Counted from the first letter of the stretch, positions 7,511 through 16,606 are shown. The stretch is DNA of 64,000 nucleotides from Flavobacterium psychrophilum (GCA_945862065.1 CAMAWT010000009.1:1-64000), one strand, 5' to 3'. Notes: generated by a model not told the origin, from the letters alone. Program-made: numbers and translations.

Positions 7511-8059
7511 ATGAAAATAAATGATACAAAATTGAATCGCTTTGCTATGCTACTTTCATGGACATTTCTGTTCAGTTTTTTTCTATCAGCTTGCGGACAA
7601 GTTGCAACAACCAATACAAAATCAACTATGAAACCATCACATTATTCTAGAACAAGTACTGAAAAAGTTACCTTAACAAATGCTGAATGGGAAAAAGTGC
7701 TTTCGCCAGATTTATATGCTGTTGCAAGAAACGCTGATACCGAGCGTGCTTTTACAGGAAATTTATGGGACAGTGAAGCCAAAGGGACTTATTATTGTGC
7801 TGCTTGTGGAAATTTACTTTTTAGATCCAATCAAAAATTTAGCAGCAGTTGTGGATGGCCTAGTTTTTTTGAACAAGAAAACAAAAATAGTGTGGTATAC
7901 AAATTGGATAAATCTTACGGAATGATTAGAACAGAAGCGCTTTGTGGCAGATGTGATGCGCATCTTGGACATTTATTTGACGACGGACCAGAACCAACAG
8001 GAAAGCGTTATTGTATGAATTCTATTTCGTTAGAATTTGTGCCAGACGAATCTAAATAA
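7511..8059 (+). CDS. msrB: peptide-methionine (R)-S-oxide reductase, lipoprotein
   Basis: A 182-residue MsrB that repairs methionine-R-sulfoxide in proteins. It starts with a lipoprotein signal (lipobox LSAC, Cys28), so it is probably anchored in the envelope. Two zinc-binding CxxC pairs are visible (YCAACG and LCGRCD), as are SSSCGWPSF and the catalytic Cys in RYCMNSISLEF. MsrB domains are about 130 residues, so the extra length is the lipoprotein leader and linker. A downstream in-frame Met at residue 41 would remove the signal, but the -7 box at 7499-7506 supports the first ATG. It is transcribed away from idi. Confidence 0.93.
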   Translation: MKINDTKLNRFAMLLSWTFLFSFFLSACGQVATTNTKSTMKPSHYSRTSTEKVTLTNAEWEKVLSPDLYAVARNADTERAFTGNLWDSEAKGTYYCAACGNLLFRSNQKFSSSCGWPSFFEQENKNSVVYKLDKSYGMIRTEALCGRCDAHLGHLFDDGPEPTGKRYCMNSISLEFVPDESK

Positions 8060-8062
8060 GCT

Positions 8063-9622
8063 TTAAACAAGCGATTCGGCAATTTTCAAGGCACATTTTT
8101 CGCCATCAATAGCTGCAGAAATAATGCCGCCAGCATACCCTGCTCCTTCCCCGCAAGGATACAATCCTTTTATTTGAACATGTTCTAGCGAAAAAGCGTC
8201 TCTTGGAATTCTTACTGGCGATGAAGTTCTACTTTCTGGAGCATGCAAAATCGCTTCATTTGTTAAAAACCCTTTCATGCTTTTGCCAAATTCTTTAAAT
8301 CCCTCTCGCATGATTTGTGATAGAAAACCTGGAAATACGTGTCCCATTTCTACTGAAGTTGTTCCTGGGACATAAGATGTTTTTGGAATGTCTGACGATA
8401 CTTTATTTTGAGTAAAATCGACCATTCGTTGGGCAGGTACTTTTTGGGTAGAACCCCCTAAAACCGAAGCTTTTTGTTCGATGCTTTTTTGAAACTCCAT
8501 TCCAGCCAAAGGTCCGAATTTTTCAAAAGGTTTAAAATCTTCCAACTTTAATTCGATAACAATTCCAGAATTGGCCGTTGGCTGATCTCTTTTAGAAGGC
8601 GACCAACCATTTGTAACAACTTCGCCTGGACTTGTTGCACAAGGCGCAATTACGCCGCCGGGGCACATACAAAAAGAATACATCCCACGTCCGTTTACTT
8701 GTTTCACAATTGAATACGGCGAAGGAGGTAAAAAAGCACCTCGATAATCACATGAATACTGAATTTGATCTATCAATTGCTGCGCGTGCTCTGCTCGAAC
8801 TCCCAATGCAAATGGTTTGGCTTCTATAAAAATATTTTTTTTATGCAATAATTCAAAAACATCACGAGCAGAATGTCCCGTGGCTAAAATAACTTTATTT
8901 GCCGGAATTATGGTTCCGTTTTGAACAACAACTCCTTGCATTTCATTATCTTTTACAACAAAATCTATTACACGAGTTTCAAATAAAACAACTCCCCCAC
9001 ATGCAATTATTTTTTCTCGAATATCTTGAATAATTTGTGGTAATTTATTGGTTCCAATGTGCGGATGCGCCTCCACTAAAATATCAGGTGTTGCACCAAA
9101 ACCAACCAATAATTTTAAAATTCTATCAATATCACCGCGTTTTTTGGATCGAGTGTATAATTTTCCGTCAGAATAGGTTCCTGCACCGCCTTCTCCAAAA
9201 CAATAATTGGAATCTTCATGTACAATCCCGTCCACATTGATAGCTTTTAAATCACGACGACGACCTCGCACTTCTTTTCCACGTTCAATAACGATGGGTT
9301 TTAACCCTAATTCAATTAATTGCAAAGCTGCAAACAATCCTGCCGGACCAGCACCAACCACAATTACTTCTTGTTTATTTGAAACATTTGGATAATTTGG
9401 AAGTTCAAAATTGTTAGAAACAATGATTTCTCCAACAAAATAAACCATTGCTTTGATATTGATTTTAATGGCTTTTTGTCGGGCATCAATAGATCTTTTC
9501 AATACAATTACCTTTTGAATTTCAGTAACAGAAACAGGAAGCAACTTAGCGATATGATGGTTTAATAACATTTCATTTGCTGCGACTTCGGGTGTTACTT
9601 GTGTTTGAATTTCTCTGGGCAT
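8063..9622 (-). CDS. FAD-dependent oxidoreductase (COG2509 type)
   Basis: A 519-residue flavoprotein. After about 80 N-terminal residues comes a dinucleotide-binding fold with VVGAGPAGLFAALQLIELG, an acidic/arginine stretch (VIERGKEVRGRRRD), and later a second glycine motif (VILATGHSARDVF). The C-terminal LYPCGEGAGYAGGIISAAIDG is the usual FAD-contacting end of this family. The substrate is not known for most members. The gene ends 3 bp from msrB in convergent orientation. The family assignment is secure; the reaction is not. Confidence 0.88.
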   Translation of the reverse strand: MPREIQTQVTPEVAANEMLLNHHIAKLLPVSVTEIQKVIVLKRSIDARQKAIKINIKAMVYFVGEIIVSNNFELPNYPNVSNKQEVIVVGAGPAGLFAALQLIELGLKPIVIERGKEVRGRRRDLKAINVDGIVHEDSNYCFGEGGAGTYSDGKLYTRSKKRGDIDRILKLLVGFGATPDILVEAHPHIGTNKLPQIIQDIREKIIACGGVVLFETRVIDFVVKDNEMQGVVVQNGTIIPANKVILATGHSARDVFELLHKKNIFIEAKPFALGVRAEHAQQLIDQIQYSCDYRGAFLPPSPYSIVKQVNGRGMYSFCMCPGGVIAPCATSPGEVVTNGWSPSKRDQPTANSGIVIELKLEDFKPFEKFGPLAGMEFQKSIEQKASVLGGSTQKVPAQRMVDFTQNKVSSDIPKTSYVPGTTSVEMGHVFPGFLSQIMREGFKEFGKSMKGFLTNEAILHAPESRTSSPVRIPRDAFSLEHVQIKGLYPCGEGAGYAGGIISAAIDGEKCALKIAESLV

Positions 9623-9666
9623 TGTACGTTTTTTTTACAAAAATAGTGATTTGTTGTTTGTTATTG

Positions 9667-9674
9667 TAATTTTG
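9667..9674 (+). promoter_or_regulatory. -7 box of the small protein gene at 9696
   Basis: TAATTTTG fits TAnnTTTG and lies 21 bp before the ATG at 9696. Confidence 0.45.
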
Positions 9675-9695
9675 TGGTTTATGTAAATCAAAATC

Positions 9696-9929
9696 ATGTC
9701 AAGAAAAATAAAATTAATTTGGGATTTTCGTGGACCCGCTGCAGCACAAACAGCAAAACATCATGGCATTCATTTGAAAGAATTTTTAGAAAAAGAAAAC
9801 TATTCATTGAAAATATCTGGTTTTGAACCTATTGACGAAATGTATTCGCTTGCTTTTGTAGTGGTTGAAGAGACGGATATGCTCACTTTCAGAGATGCTT
9901 TGCGCCCGCATCGAGCAGAAGTTTATTAG
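9696..9929 (+). CDS. small conserved protein, unknown function
   Basis: A 77-residue soluble protein starting MSRKIKLIWDFRGPAAAQTA. It has alternating strands and helices, with a His-rich patch (AKHHGIHLKEFL) and a C-terminal RDALRPHRAEVY. There is no signal or membrane segment. I do not recognise a named domain. It has its own promoter-like box and good codon usage, so it is probably real. It may bind a small ligand or RNA, but nothing in the sequence proves that. Confidence 0.75.
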   Translation: MSRKIKLIWDFRGPAAAQTAKHHGIHLKEFLEKENYSLKISGFEPIDEMYSLAFVVVEETDMLTFRDALRPHRAEVY

Positions 9930-9949
9930 ATTAAAAGTTTCAATTTCAT

Positions 9950-10049
9950 GGGCGTTACCCACAAGGGGTCGGGCTATCCGTTACAATCTTTTTTTGGGTT
10001 GGTGAAAAACCAACCAAAAAAAAGGATTTCCACTGCTATCCCTAACGCA
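9950..10049 (+). repeat. variable-hairpin intergenic repeat, copy 1
   Basis: Conserved flanks GGGCGTTACCC, GGGGTCGGGCTATCCGTT and TTTCCACTGCTATCCCTAAC enclose a strong hairpin (GGTTGGT-gaaaa-ACCAACC with T and A runs outside). A second copy at 49258-49393 on the other strand has the same flanks but a different hairpin. I have a general memory of similar elements between genes in Flavobacteriaceae. No protein is encoded. Confidence 0.7.
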
Positions 10050-10109
10050 ACCTAGTTTTCAAAACTAAAAAAATAAATAATTGAAAAATAGTATATTTCA
10101 AGATTTTAC

Positions 10110-10163
10110 GCCTTCCGACTTTATGACTTTCGACTTTATGACTTTCGACTTTATGACTTCATG
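10110..10163. repeat. GACTTTATGACTTTC short tandem repeat
   Basis: A 15-bp unit, cGACTTTATGACTTT, is repeated nearly perfectly about three times just downstream of recQ. The same word pattern appears between rpoB and rpoC (54225-54280). It is low-complexity intergenic sequence with no coding potential. Confidence 0.75.
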
Positions 10164-10165
10164 AC

Positions 10166-12361
10166 TTAATTCGCAACTTCACTTATAAATTTAATTCGCA
10201 TCAATCGCAATTCATCAATATCATAATCGCCATCAAATTCTTTCAATGCCGTTTCAATATCATCCGACTCTGAATCCATAAAATAATCATAAATCTCCTC
10301 CTGTTGCTCATCGTCTAGCATTTCATCTACCCAATATTTAATATTTAATTTGGTACCCGAATAAACAATTTGTTCCATTTCTTTAATTAAACCATCCATA
10401 TCCATTCCTTTACCAAAAGCAATATCCTCCAATGACAACTTTCGATCGATATTTTGAATAATGTATAATTTGTTAGTCGAATTGGCACCTGTAGATTTCA
10501 CCACCAAATCATCTGGACGAACAATATCATTTTCATCTACATAGCGATTGATCAGTTCTATAAATGGCTTTCCATATTTTTTGGCCTTTCCTTCTCCAAC
10601 CCCGTGAACATTTGATAATTCGTCAATTGTAATTGGAAATTTCAATGCCATGTCTTCTAAGGAAGGGTCTTGAAAAACTACAAATGGAGGAACACCTTGT
10701 TTTTTGGCTTCTTTTTTTCGAAGGTCACGCAACATAACCATCAATACTTCATCAGCTATTCCTGTGGTTTTGGCTGCAGTAACAATTGCTTCATCTTCAG
10801 ATTCATTGTATTCATGATCTTCAGACATCATAAAAGAAATTGGATTTTGAATGTATGCCAAGCCTTTTTCTGAAATTTTTAAAATTCCGTAGGTTTCAAT
10901 ATCTTTTGTTAAGTAACCATCTACAAGTACTTGACGAATCAAAGCCATCCAATAACGTTCTTCAAATTTGGAACCTTTTGCAAAAAAATCTTGCGAATCT
11001 GTTTTGTGCGCTTTGATAATCGCGTTTACCCTGCCAATAAGTGTATATACAATTTCTTTCGATTTGTATAAATGTTTGGTATCTCGAACGACTTCTAGTA
11101 GCAGTTTTACTTGTTCTTGGGCTTCAATTTTTATTTTTGGATTTCGAACATTATCATCCATGTCAGCCCCGTCTCCATTTACTCCGTCAAATTCTTCTCC
11201 AAAATAATGTAATAAAAATTTACGTCTAGATATCGATGTTTCGGCGTAAGCCACAACTTCTTGCAATAAGGCAAACCCAATTTCTTGTTCAGCGACCGGT
11301 TTGCCAGACATGAACTTTTCTAATTTCTCAACATCTTTATAAGAATAGTAAGCCAAACAATGACCTTCTCCCCCATCTCGACCACCTCGGCCCGTTTCTT
11401 GATAATAACTTTCTAATGATTTTGGAATATCGTGGTGAATTACAAAACGAACATCAGGTTTATCAATTCCCATTCCGAAAGCAATGGTTGCTACCACTAC
11501 CTCAACATCTTCCATCAAAAACATATCTTGATGTTTGGCGCGTGTTTTGGCGTCTAAACCTGCATGATAAGGCACGGCACTGATGCCGTTTACTTGCAAA
11601 ACTTCAGCAATTGCTTCTACTTTTTTACGGCTTAAGCAATATATAATTCCCGATTTTCCTTTGTGTTGTTTAATAAAACGAATGATATCCGATTCTATAT
11701 TTTTGGTTTTTGTACGTACTTCATAAAACAAATTCGGACGATTGAACGAAGCTTTGAACGTTTCGGCATCAATCATATCTAAATTTTTCAGAATGTCTTC
11801 TTGCACTTTTGGAGTAGCCGTAGCGGTTAACCCGATGACAGGTACATCATCAATTAACTTGATAATAGATTTCAAATTACGATATTCTGGACGAAAATCA
11901 TGTCCCCATTCTGAAATACAATGGGCTTCATCAATGGCCACAAAAGATATTGGAACCGTCTTTAAAAATTCTACATATTCGTCTTTTGTTAAAGATTCTG
12001 GGGCTACATATAATAATTTTGTAATTCCTGCGGTGATATCTTTTTTAACTTGGTTTATTTCTGTTTTGGTCAAAGAAGAATTGAGAACATGGGCAATACC
12101 AGTTTCTGAAGATAAACTTCGAATGGCATCTACTTGATTTTTCATTAAGGCAATTAATGGCGAAACTACAATTGCCGTTCCGTTTTGTATCAACGCTGGC
12201 AACTGATAGCACAATGATTTTCCGCCACCAGTGGGCATAATTACAAAAGTATTTTTCTTAGCTAAAATACTTTTGATTACTTGTTCTTGAAGTCCTTTAA
12301 ATTGGTTAAAACCAAAATATTTTTTTAATTCTTTATATATGTCAATTTCGTTCGAATTCAT
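10166..12361 (-). CDS. recQ: ATP-dependent DNA helicase RecQ
   Basis: A 731-residue RecQ-family 3'-5' helicase for recombination and fork repair. Motif I is TGGGKS near residue 45 and motif II is DEAH at 144-147 within the RecQ signature AIDEAHCISEWGHDFRPEY. Motif VI is YYQETGRGGRDG. An RQC winged-helix region and an HRDC-like domain (LSNVHGVGEGKAKKYGKPF) follow. The usual four zinc-binding cysteines of the RQC are absent: the stretch SRRKFLLHYFGEEFDG...DMDDNVRNP (about residues 375-410) has none. The extra C-terminal 130 residues are acidic. It is divergently oriented from kdsD. Confidence 0.95.
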   Translation of the reverse strand: MNSNEIDIYKELKKYFGFNQFKGLQEQVIKSILAKKNTFVIMPTGGGKSLCYQLPALIQNGTAIVVSPLIALMKNQVDAIRSLSSETGIAHVLNSSLTKTEINQVKKDITAGITKLLYVAPESLTKDEYVEFLKTVPISFVAIDEAHCISEWGHDFRPEYRNLKSIIKLIDDVPVIGLTATATPKVQEDILKNLDMIDAETFKASFNRPNLFYEVRTKTKNIESDIIRFIKQHKGKSGIIYCLSRKKVEAIAEVLQVNGISAVPYHAGLDAKTRAKHQDMFLMEDVEVVVATIAFGMGIDKPDVRFVIHHDIPKSLESYYQETGRGGRDGGEGHCLAYYSYKDVEKLEKFMSGKPVAEQEIGFALLQEVVAYAETSISRRKFLLHYFGEEFDGVNGDGADMDDNVRNPKIKIEAQEQVKLLLEVVRDTKHLYKSKEIVYTLIGRVNAIIKAHKTDSQDFFAKGSKFEERYWMALIRQVLVDGYLTKDIETYGILKISEKGLAYIQNPISFMMSEDHEYNESEDEAIVTAAKTTGIADEVLMVMLRDLRKKEAKKQGVPPFVVFQDPSLEDMALKFPITIDELSNVHGVGEGKAKKYGKPFIELINRYVDENDIVRPDDLVVKSTGANSTNKLYIIQNIDRKLSLEDIAFGKGMDMDGLIKEMEQIVYSGTKLNIKYWVDEMLDDEQQEEIYDYFMDSESDDIETALKEFDGDYDIDELRLMRIKFISEVAN

Positions 12362-12385
12362 TCTTTTTTAAAGGTATTTTTTACA

Positions 12386-12393
12386 TAAATTTG
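12386..12393 (+). promoter_or_regulatory. -7 box of the kdsD operon
   Basis: TAAATTTG fits the Bacteroidota -7 consensus and would start the kdsD-tatC-lptB transcript near 12400, giving a leader of about 50 nt. Confidence 0.5.
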
Positions 12394-12451
12394 CACCACT
12401 ATAAAGATATAACATTATTTTTAATAAAAACAACTTTTTAATTCAACTATT

Positions 12452-13417
12452 TTGATTACGAAAGAAACGATTATAAACGAAGCAAAAAAAACAATACTGT
12501 CTGAAAGTCAATCCATTACAAAATTAATAGATTTTATTGATGATCATTTTGTGGCAGCTGTAGAATTAATTTATAGTTCTAAAGGACGTGTTGTTGTAAC
12601 TGGAATTGGCAAAAGTGCTATTATTGCTCAGAAAATTGTTGCAACACTAAACTCAACCGGAACACCATCCTTATTTTTACATGCAGCCGAAGCAATTCAT
12701 GGTGATTTAGGAATGGTGCAACCTGGCGATCCTGTCATTTGTATTTCTAAAAGTGGTAACAGTCCTGAGATAAAAGTTCTGGTTCCGTTATTAAAACGAT
12801 TTGGAAATCCGTTAATTGCAATAACGGGCAATATAGCTTCGTTTTTAGGAAAAGAATCCGATTATCCTTTAAACACTTTTGTGGAACAAGAAGCTTGTCC
12901 GAATAATTTAGCCCCAACAAACAGTACAACGGCACAATTAGTTATGGGTGATGCCTTAGCGGTATGCCTTATGAAAATGCGTGATTTTAAGAGTGAAGAT
13001 TTTGCTAAATATCATCCGGGTGGTGCTTTGGGTAAAAAGTTGCTTCTTCGTGTGGGCGATATATTAGACGAAAGTCGTAAACCAATGGTAAACCCAAATT
13101 CCAGCATTAAAGATGTGATTATGGAAATATCTGAAAAACGTTTGGGCGTTACTGCTATTATGGATCAAAATGAAATTATCGGAATCATAACCGATGGCGA
13201 CATTAGACGCATGCTTAATAAAACAGAAACCATAACAGGTCTCACAGCAAAAGACATCATGACAAAGCACGCAAAATCAATTAAATCAACCGATTTAGTA
13301 AGCGATGCGCTGGATGTTTTAGAAAATTATGCCATTACACAACTTGCCGTTATTGATAACGGGACCTATAAAGGAATTATTCATTTGCACGATATTTTAA
13401 AAGAAGGAATTATCTAA
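12452..13417 (+). CDS. kdsD: D-arabinose 5-phosphate isomerase (KpsF/GutQ family)
   Basis: A 321-residue enzyme that converts ribulose 5-phosphate to arabinose 5-phosphate, the first step toward KDO for LPS. It has an N-terminal SIS sugar-isomerase domain (GKSAIIAQKIVATLNSTG; ISKSGNSPEIK) and two C-terminal CBS domains (about 205-321). This is the full family length. The start is a TTG at 12452; no nearby ATG gives the full domain. Its last base overlaps the tatC ATG (TAATG), so the genes are coupled. Linkage to lptB fits a role in LPS. Confidence 0.92.
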   Translation: MITKETIINEAKKTILSESQSITKLIDFIDDHFVAAVELIYSSKGRVVVTGIGKSAIIAQKIVATLNSTGTPSLFLHAAEAIHGDLGMVQPGDPVICISKSGNSPEIKVLVPLLKRFGNPLIAITGNIASFLGKESDYPLNTFVEQEACPNNLAPTNSTTAQLVMGDALAVCLMKMRDFKSEDFAKYHPGGALGKKLLLRVGDILDESRKPMVNPNSSIKDVIMEISEKRLGVTAIMDQNEIIGIITDGDIRRMLNKTETITGLTAKDIMTKHAKSIKSTDLVSDALDVLENYAITQLAVIDNGTYKGIIHLHDILKEGII

Positions 13418-14232
13418 TGGCAAAAAAAGAAAAAAAGGCAGACATGTCTTTCATGGATCATTTGGAAGAATTGAGATGGTTGCTCGTTCGTATAGCAGCT
13501 GCCGTAATAATTTCGGCAACAATTGTGTTCTTTTTTAGTGATTTTATTTTTGATAAAATCATTTTTGGACCTATAGATTCCAACTTTATTTCTTATCAAT
13601 TGTCGTGCGAATTATCTCATTATTTTGGATATGAAACTTCCATTTGTTCGACAGAATTTCCTTTCATCATTCAAAATACAGATATGGAAGGTCAAATTTC
13701 TATATTGGTTTGGGCTTGTATTACCGCTGGATTTATCATAGCTTTTCCTTATATTTTGTATTTAATTTGGGGATTTATTAGTCCTGCATTGTATAAAAAT
13801 GAAAAGAAGAGTGCGGCTCAATTTATCATCATTTCTTCCTTATTGTTTTTTTTAGGCGTGATGTTTGGTTATTTTATAATAGTCCCGATGTCGATTAATT
13901 TTTTTGCAACTTTTCAAGTAAGTGCCATTGTTAAAAATCAGTTTACCGTCGATTCTTATATCAGTATGATAAAAACTTCAGTGATTGCATGTGGGCTGTT
14001 TTTTGAACTTCCAATCATCATTTATTTCTTAACCAAATTGGGATTGGTATCGCCCGAATTTCTTCGAAATTATAGAAAATACAGCATCGTTATTATATTA
14101 ATTGTAGCGGCAATTGTAACACCACCTGATGTAATCAGTCAGATAATTGTTTCCATTCCGATGTTGATTATTTATGAATTAAGCATATTTATCTCTGTAT
14201 TTGTAACTAAAAATAAATTAAAAAATGGCTGA
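13417..14232 (+). CDS. tatC: Sec-independent translocase subunit TatC
   Basis: A 271-residue polytopic inner-membrane protein, the core receptor of the twin-arginine pathway for folded proteins. The N-terminus MSFMDHLEELRWLLVRI carries the conserved HLEELR motif. About six hydrophobic segments follow, with the periplasmic loop before ISILVWACITAGFIIAFPY. It overlaps kdsD by one base and the next gene by eight. A tatA partner is not in this window. Confidence 0.95.
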   Translation: MAKKEKKADMSFMDHLEELRWLLVRIAAAVIISATIVFFFSDFIFDKIIFGPIDSNFISYQLSCELSHYFGYETSICSTEFPFIIQNTDMEGQISILVWACITAGFIIAFPYILYLIWGFISPALYKNEKKSAAQFIIISSLLFFLGVMFGYFIIVPMSINFFATFQVSAIVKNQFTVDSYISMIKTSVIACGLFFELPIIIYFLTKLGLVSPEFLRNYRKYSIVIILIVAAIVTPPDVISQIIVSIPMLIIYELSIFISVFVTKNKLKNG

Positions 14233-14578
14233 TATTGTTCAAGAATTTAATGAGTACCGTTCAAAAATGAATGAAAAATTGTTGGCTGACAACAATAAAG
14301 TAGTAAAACGTATTTTCAATCTCGATACCAATGCGTATGCCGAAGGAGCGCTTGATGTAAAAACAAAAGAGCTACTCGGACTTGTAGCATCAGCTGTTTT
14401 ACGTTGTGACGATTGTGTAAAATACCATTTGGAAACATCCTTTAAAGAAGGAATTACAAAAGAAGAAATGATGGAAGCCATGGGAATAGCAACCCTTGTT
14501 GGAGGCACCATTGTGATTCCGCATTTACGAAGAGCGTATGAATTTTGGGAAGCATTGGAAAATGAGTCCATTGAATAA
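14225..14578 (+). CDS. carboxymuconolactone decarboxylase/AhpD-like protein
   Basis: A 117-residue all-helical protein of the CMD/AhpD family. It has the redox-like CDDCVKYHL (a CxxC followed by His), as in AhpD-type disulfide reductases, and the family helix EGITKEEMMEAMGIATLVGG. Members act as peroxidase-linked reductases or decarboxylases, and the CxxC favours the redox role. It overlaps tatC by 8 bp and lies between tatC and lptB. Substrate unknown. Confidence 0.87.
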   Translation: MADIVQEFNEYRSKMNEKLLADNNKVVKRIFNLDTNAYAEGALDVKTKELLGLVASAVLRCDDCVKYHLETSFKEGITKEEMMEAMGIATLVGGTIVIPHLRRAYEFWEALENESIE

Positions 14579-14713
14579 TTAGTCAATGTGCTAATTTTTA
14601 TAAAAAGTTAAACAAATAATAATAAAGTTTCATCTGTAATTAAATTTAATATTTTTACAAAATAATGAAACATTGTTACATTGACCTATTGTCTAATTGA
14701 CAAATTAAAAAAC

Positions 14714-15484
14714 ATGAAATTAAGAGCAGAAAATTTAGTAAAAACATACAAAGGAAGAACGGTTGTAAAAGGCATTTCTGTAGAAGTAAATCAAGGTGAA
14801 ATTGTAGGACTTTTGGGTCCGAATGGTGCAGGAAAAACAACTTCTTTCTACATGATTGTTGGATTGGTAAAGCCCAATGCTGGAAATATTTATATTGATG
14901 ATAAGGATATTACAGATTATCCGATGTACAAACGTGCTCAAAACGGTATTGGTTATTTGGCACAAGAAGCTTCTGTTTTTAGAAAATTAAGTATTGAGGA
15001 TAATATTTTAAGTGTTTTGCAATTAACCAAACTTTCAAAGGCAGAACAAGTAGCAAAAATGGAGAGTTTAATTGATGAATTTAGCTTGCAACATATTCGC
15101 ACCAGTAGAGGAGATTTACTTTCTGGGGGTGAACGAAGAAGAACTGAAATTGCGCGTTGTTTAGCAACCGATCCTAAATTTATTTTGCTAGACGAACCTT
15201 TTGCAGGAGTTGACCCCGTTGCTGTGGAAGACATCCAACGTATTGTGGCTCAATTAAAAAACAAAAATATCGGGATTCTAATTACCGATCACAATGTGCA
15301 AGAAACACTAGCCATTACAGACAAAACTTATTTGATGTTTGAAGGAGGTATTTTGAAAGCAGGAAAACCAGAAGAATTAGTGGAAGATGAAATGGTTCGA
15401 CGTGTATATCTTGGTCAGAATTTTGAATTAAGAAAAACTAAAATAGACTTCAATTCTCCCAAAGAAATCGAAGAAATTAAATAA
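14714..15484 (+). CDS. lptB: LPS export ABC transporter ATP-binding protein
   Basis: A 256-residue ATPase that powers extraction of LPS from the inner membrane with LptF, LptG and LptC. Walker A is GPNGAGKTT, the signature is LSGGERRRTEIAR, and Walker B is FILLDEPFAGVDP, followed by the switch His in ITDHNVQET. The ATG at 14714 (MKLRAENLVKTYKGR) is preferred over an in-frame TTG at 14681, because homologues begin at this point. It belongs with kdsD upstream as an LPS-related group. Confidence 0.94.
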   Translation: MKLRAENLVKTYKGRTVVKGISVEVNQGEIVGLLGPNGAGKTTSFYMIVGLVKPNAGNIYIDDKDITDYPMYKRAQNGIGYLAQEASVFRKLSIEDNILSVLQLTKLSKAEQVAKMESLIDEFSLQHIRTSRGDLLSGGERRRTEIARCLATDPKFILLDEPFAGVDPVAVEDIQRIVAQLKNKNIGILITDHNVQETLAITDKTYLMFEGGILKAGKPEELVEDEMVRRVYLGQNFELRKTKIDFNSPKEIEEIK

Positions 15485-15512
15485 TATTTTACTATTAATC
15501 ATCTGTTTACAA

Positions 15513-15737
15513 ATGAAAAATCCTTCCAAAGAACAATTAGATAATTGGCACAAAGACCCCGAAAATTGGAAGTTTGGTGGTATTTATTACAACAAAGATG
15601 ACGAACGATTGTTCCCTCCCAAAAAAGTGGCGTGGATGGGTTGGACAGTTAATTTTGCCAATCCAAAATCGGTTGTTTTATTTGTAGTGATACTTGTAAT
15701 TGCGATAAGCCTTCCGTTCTTTTTACCAAAGAAATAA
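15513..15737 (+). CDS. DUF5808-like small membrane protein
   Basis: A 74-residue protein. The N-terminal half has the pattern NWKFGGIYYNKDDERLFPPKK followed by GWTVNFANP, which I recognise as DUF5808. One transmembrane helix (VVLFVVILVIAISLPFF) completes the C-terminus. The function of DUF5808 is not known; it also occurs as a tail on larger membrane proteins. It lies 28 bp after lptB on the same strand and is probably co-transcribed. Confidence 0.82.
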   Translation: MKNPSKEQLDNWHKDPENWKFGGIYYNKDDERLFPPKKVAWMGWTVNFANPKSVVLFVVILVIAISLPFFLPKK

Positions 15738-15739
15738 AG

Positions 15740-16582
15740 TCACTCTTTTTTGGTTAAATAACGCAACATTTTCGGAGTTCCATTATAAATATTTAGGTCA
15801 ACACGCTCTGAAATTCCTGGAATCGCTGCTTTATCTGTAAACTGCCAAAACGCCCAATCTTCTTTTATCGTACCTTCCCATTCATTGTAATTTGCTACCC
15901 AAAAAGTATATTTTGAAAATTCTTTTTTTAAAAAATCAGTGTAGTATTTTTCTCCCGAATAAATTATGGGTTGAATGCCATAGTGCGATTCTACTTTATC
16001 CAACCAACGCTGCAATCCTATCTTCAAACTATCTATAGATTGTTCTTTTGGCAATTGCTCAATATCCAAAACAGGTGGTAAATCTCCTTTTTGTAAAGTA
16101 ACTGTTTTGATGAAATTGAATGCTTGTTCTAATGAATTTTCGTTAGGACGATAGTAATGATATGCACCTCGAATCAATTGCTTTTCTTTCAATTGATTCC
16201 AATTGACATCAAATTGATGGTCTTTTTTATTATTTCCTGCCGTGGCTCTTACAAAGACAAATGTTAACGGAATTCCCGATTCAACTTCTACCGCATCATC
16301 CCAATTTATGGTACCTTGAAATTGTGATACATCAATACCCACTGCTCGTTCTTTATGATTTTCTAAAACTGAAAATATCCTAGCTTTTGCACGTTTATCT
16401 GTATGATACACTTTTTCGGAAACTGCCTTAAAATACAATTTAATATCCTTCCGGTAACGGTAAAAGAAAATAACAACTAGAATGAATATACCAAAAAGCA
16501 ACCAACCTTTTGAAATTCCATTTGATTTCTTTTTTGAGGCGCGGGAACGAATTTTTTTTTTACGAATAGGAGATTTAGTCAT
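15740..16582 (-). CDS. glycoside hydrolase family 25 lysozyme
   Basis: A 280-residue protein with a basic N-terminus and one membrane anchor (WLLFGIFILVVIFFY, about residues 28-42), then a GH25 (Chalaropsis-type lysozyme) domain. It starts with GIDVSQFQGTINWD and contains LPPVLDIEQ with the expected catalytic Asp/Glu, then FWVANYNEW and WAFWQFTD. It probably cleaves muramic acid linkages in peptidoglycan from the periplasmic side. It ends 3 bp from the DUF5808 gene in convergent orientation. Confidence 0.92.
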   Translation of the reverse strand: MTKSPIRKKKIRSRASKKKSNGISKGWLLFGIFILVVIFFYRYRKDIKLYFKAVSEKVYHTDKRAKARIFSVLENHKERAVGIDVSQFQGTINWDDAVEVESGIPLTFVFVRATAGNNKKDHQFDVNWNQLKEKQLIRGAYHYYRPNENSLEQAFNFIKTVTLQKGDLPPVLDIEQLPKEQSIDSLKIGLQRWLDKVESHYGIQPIIYSGEKYYTDFLKKEFSKYTFWVANYNEWEGTIKEDWAFWQFTDKAAIPGISERVDLNIYNGTPKMLRYLTKKE

Positions 16583-16606
16583 ATAAATTCCGTCAAATAA
16601 TTACGA

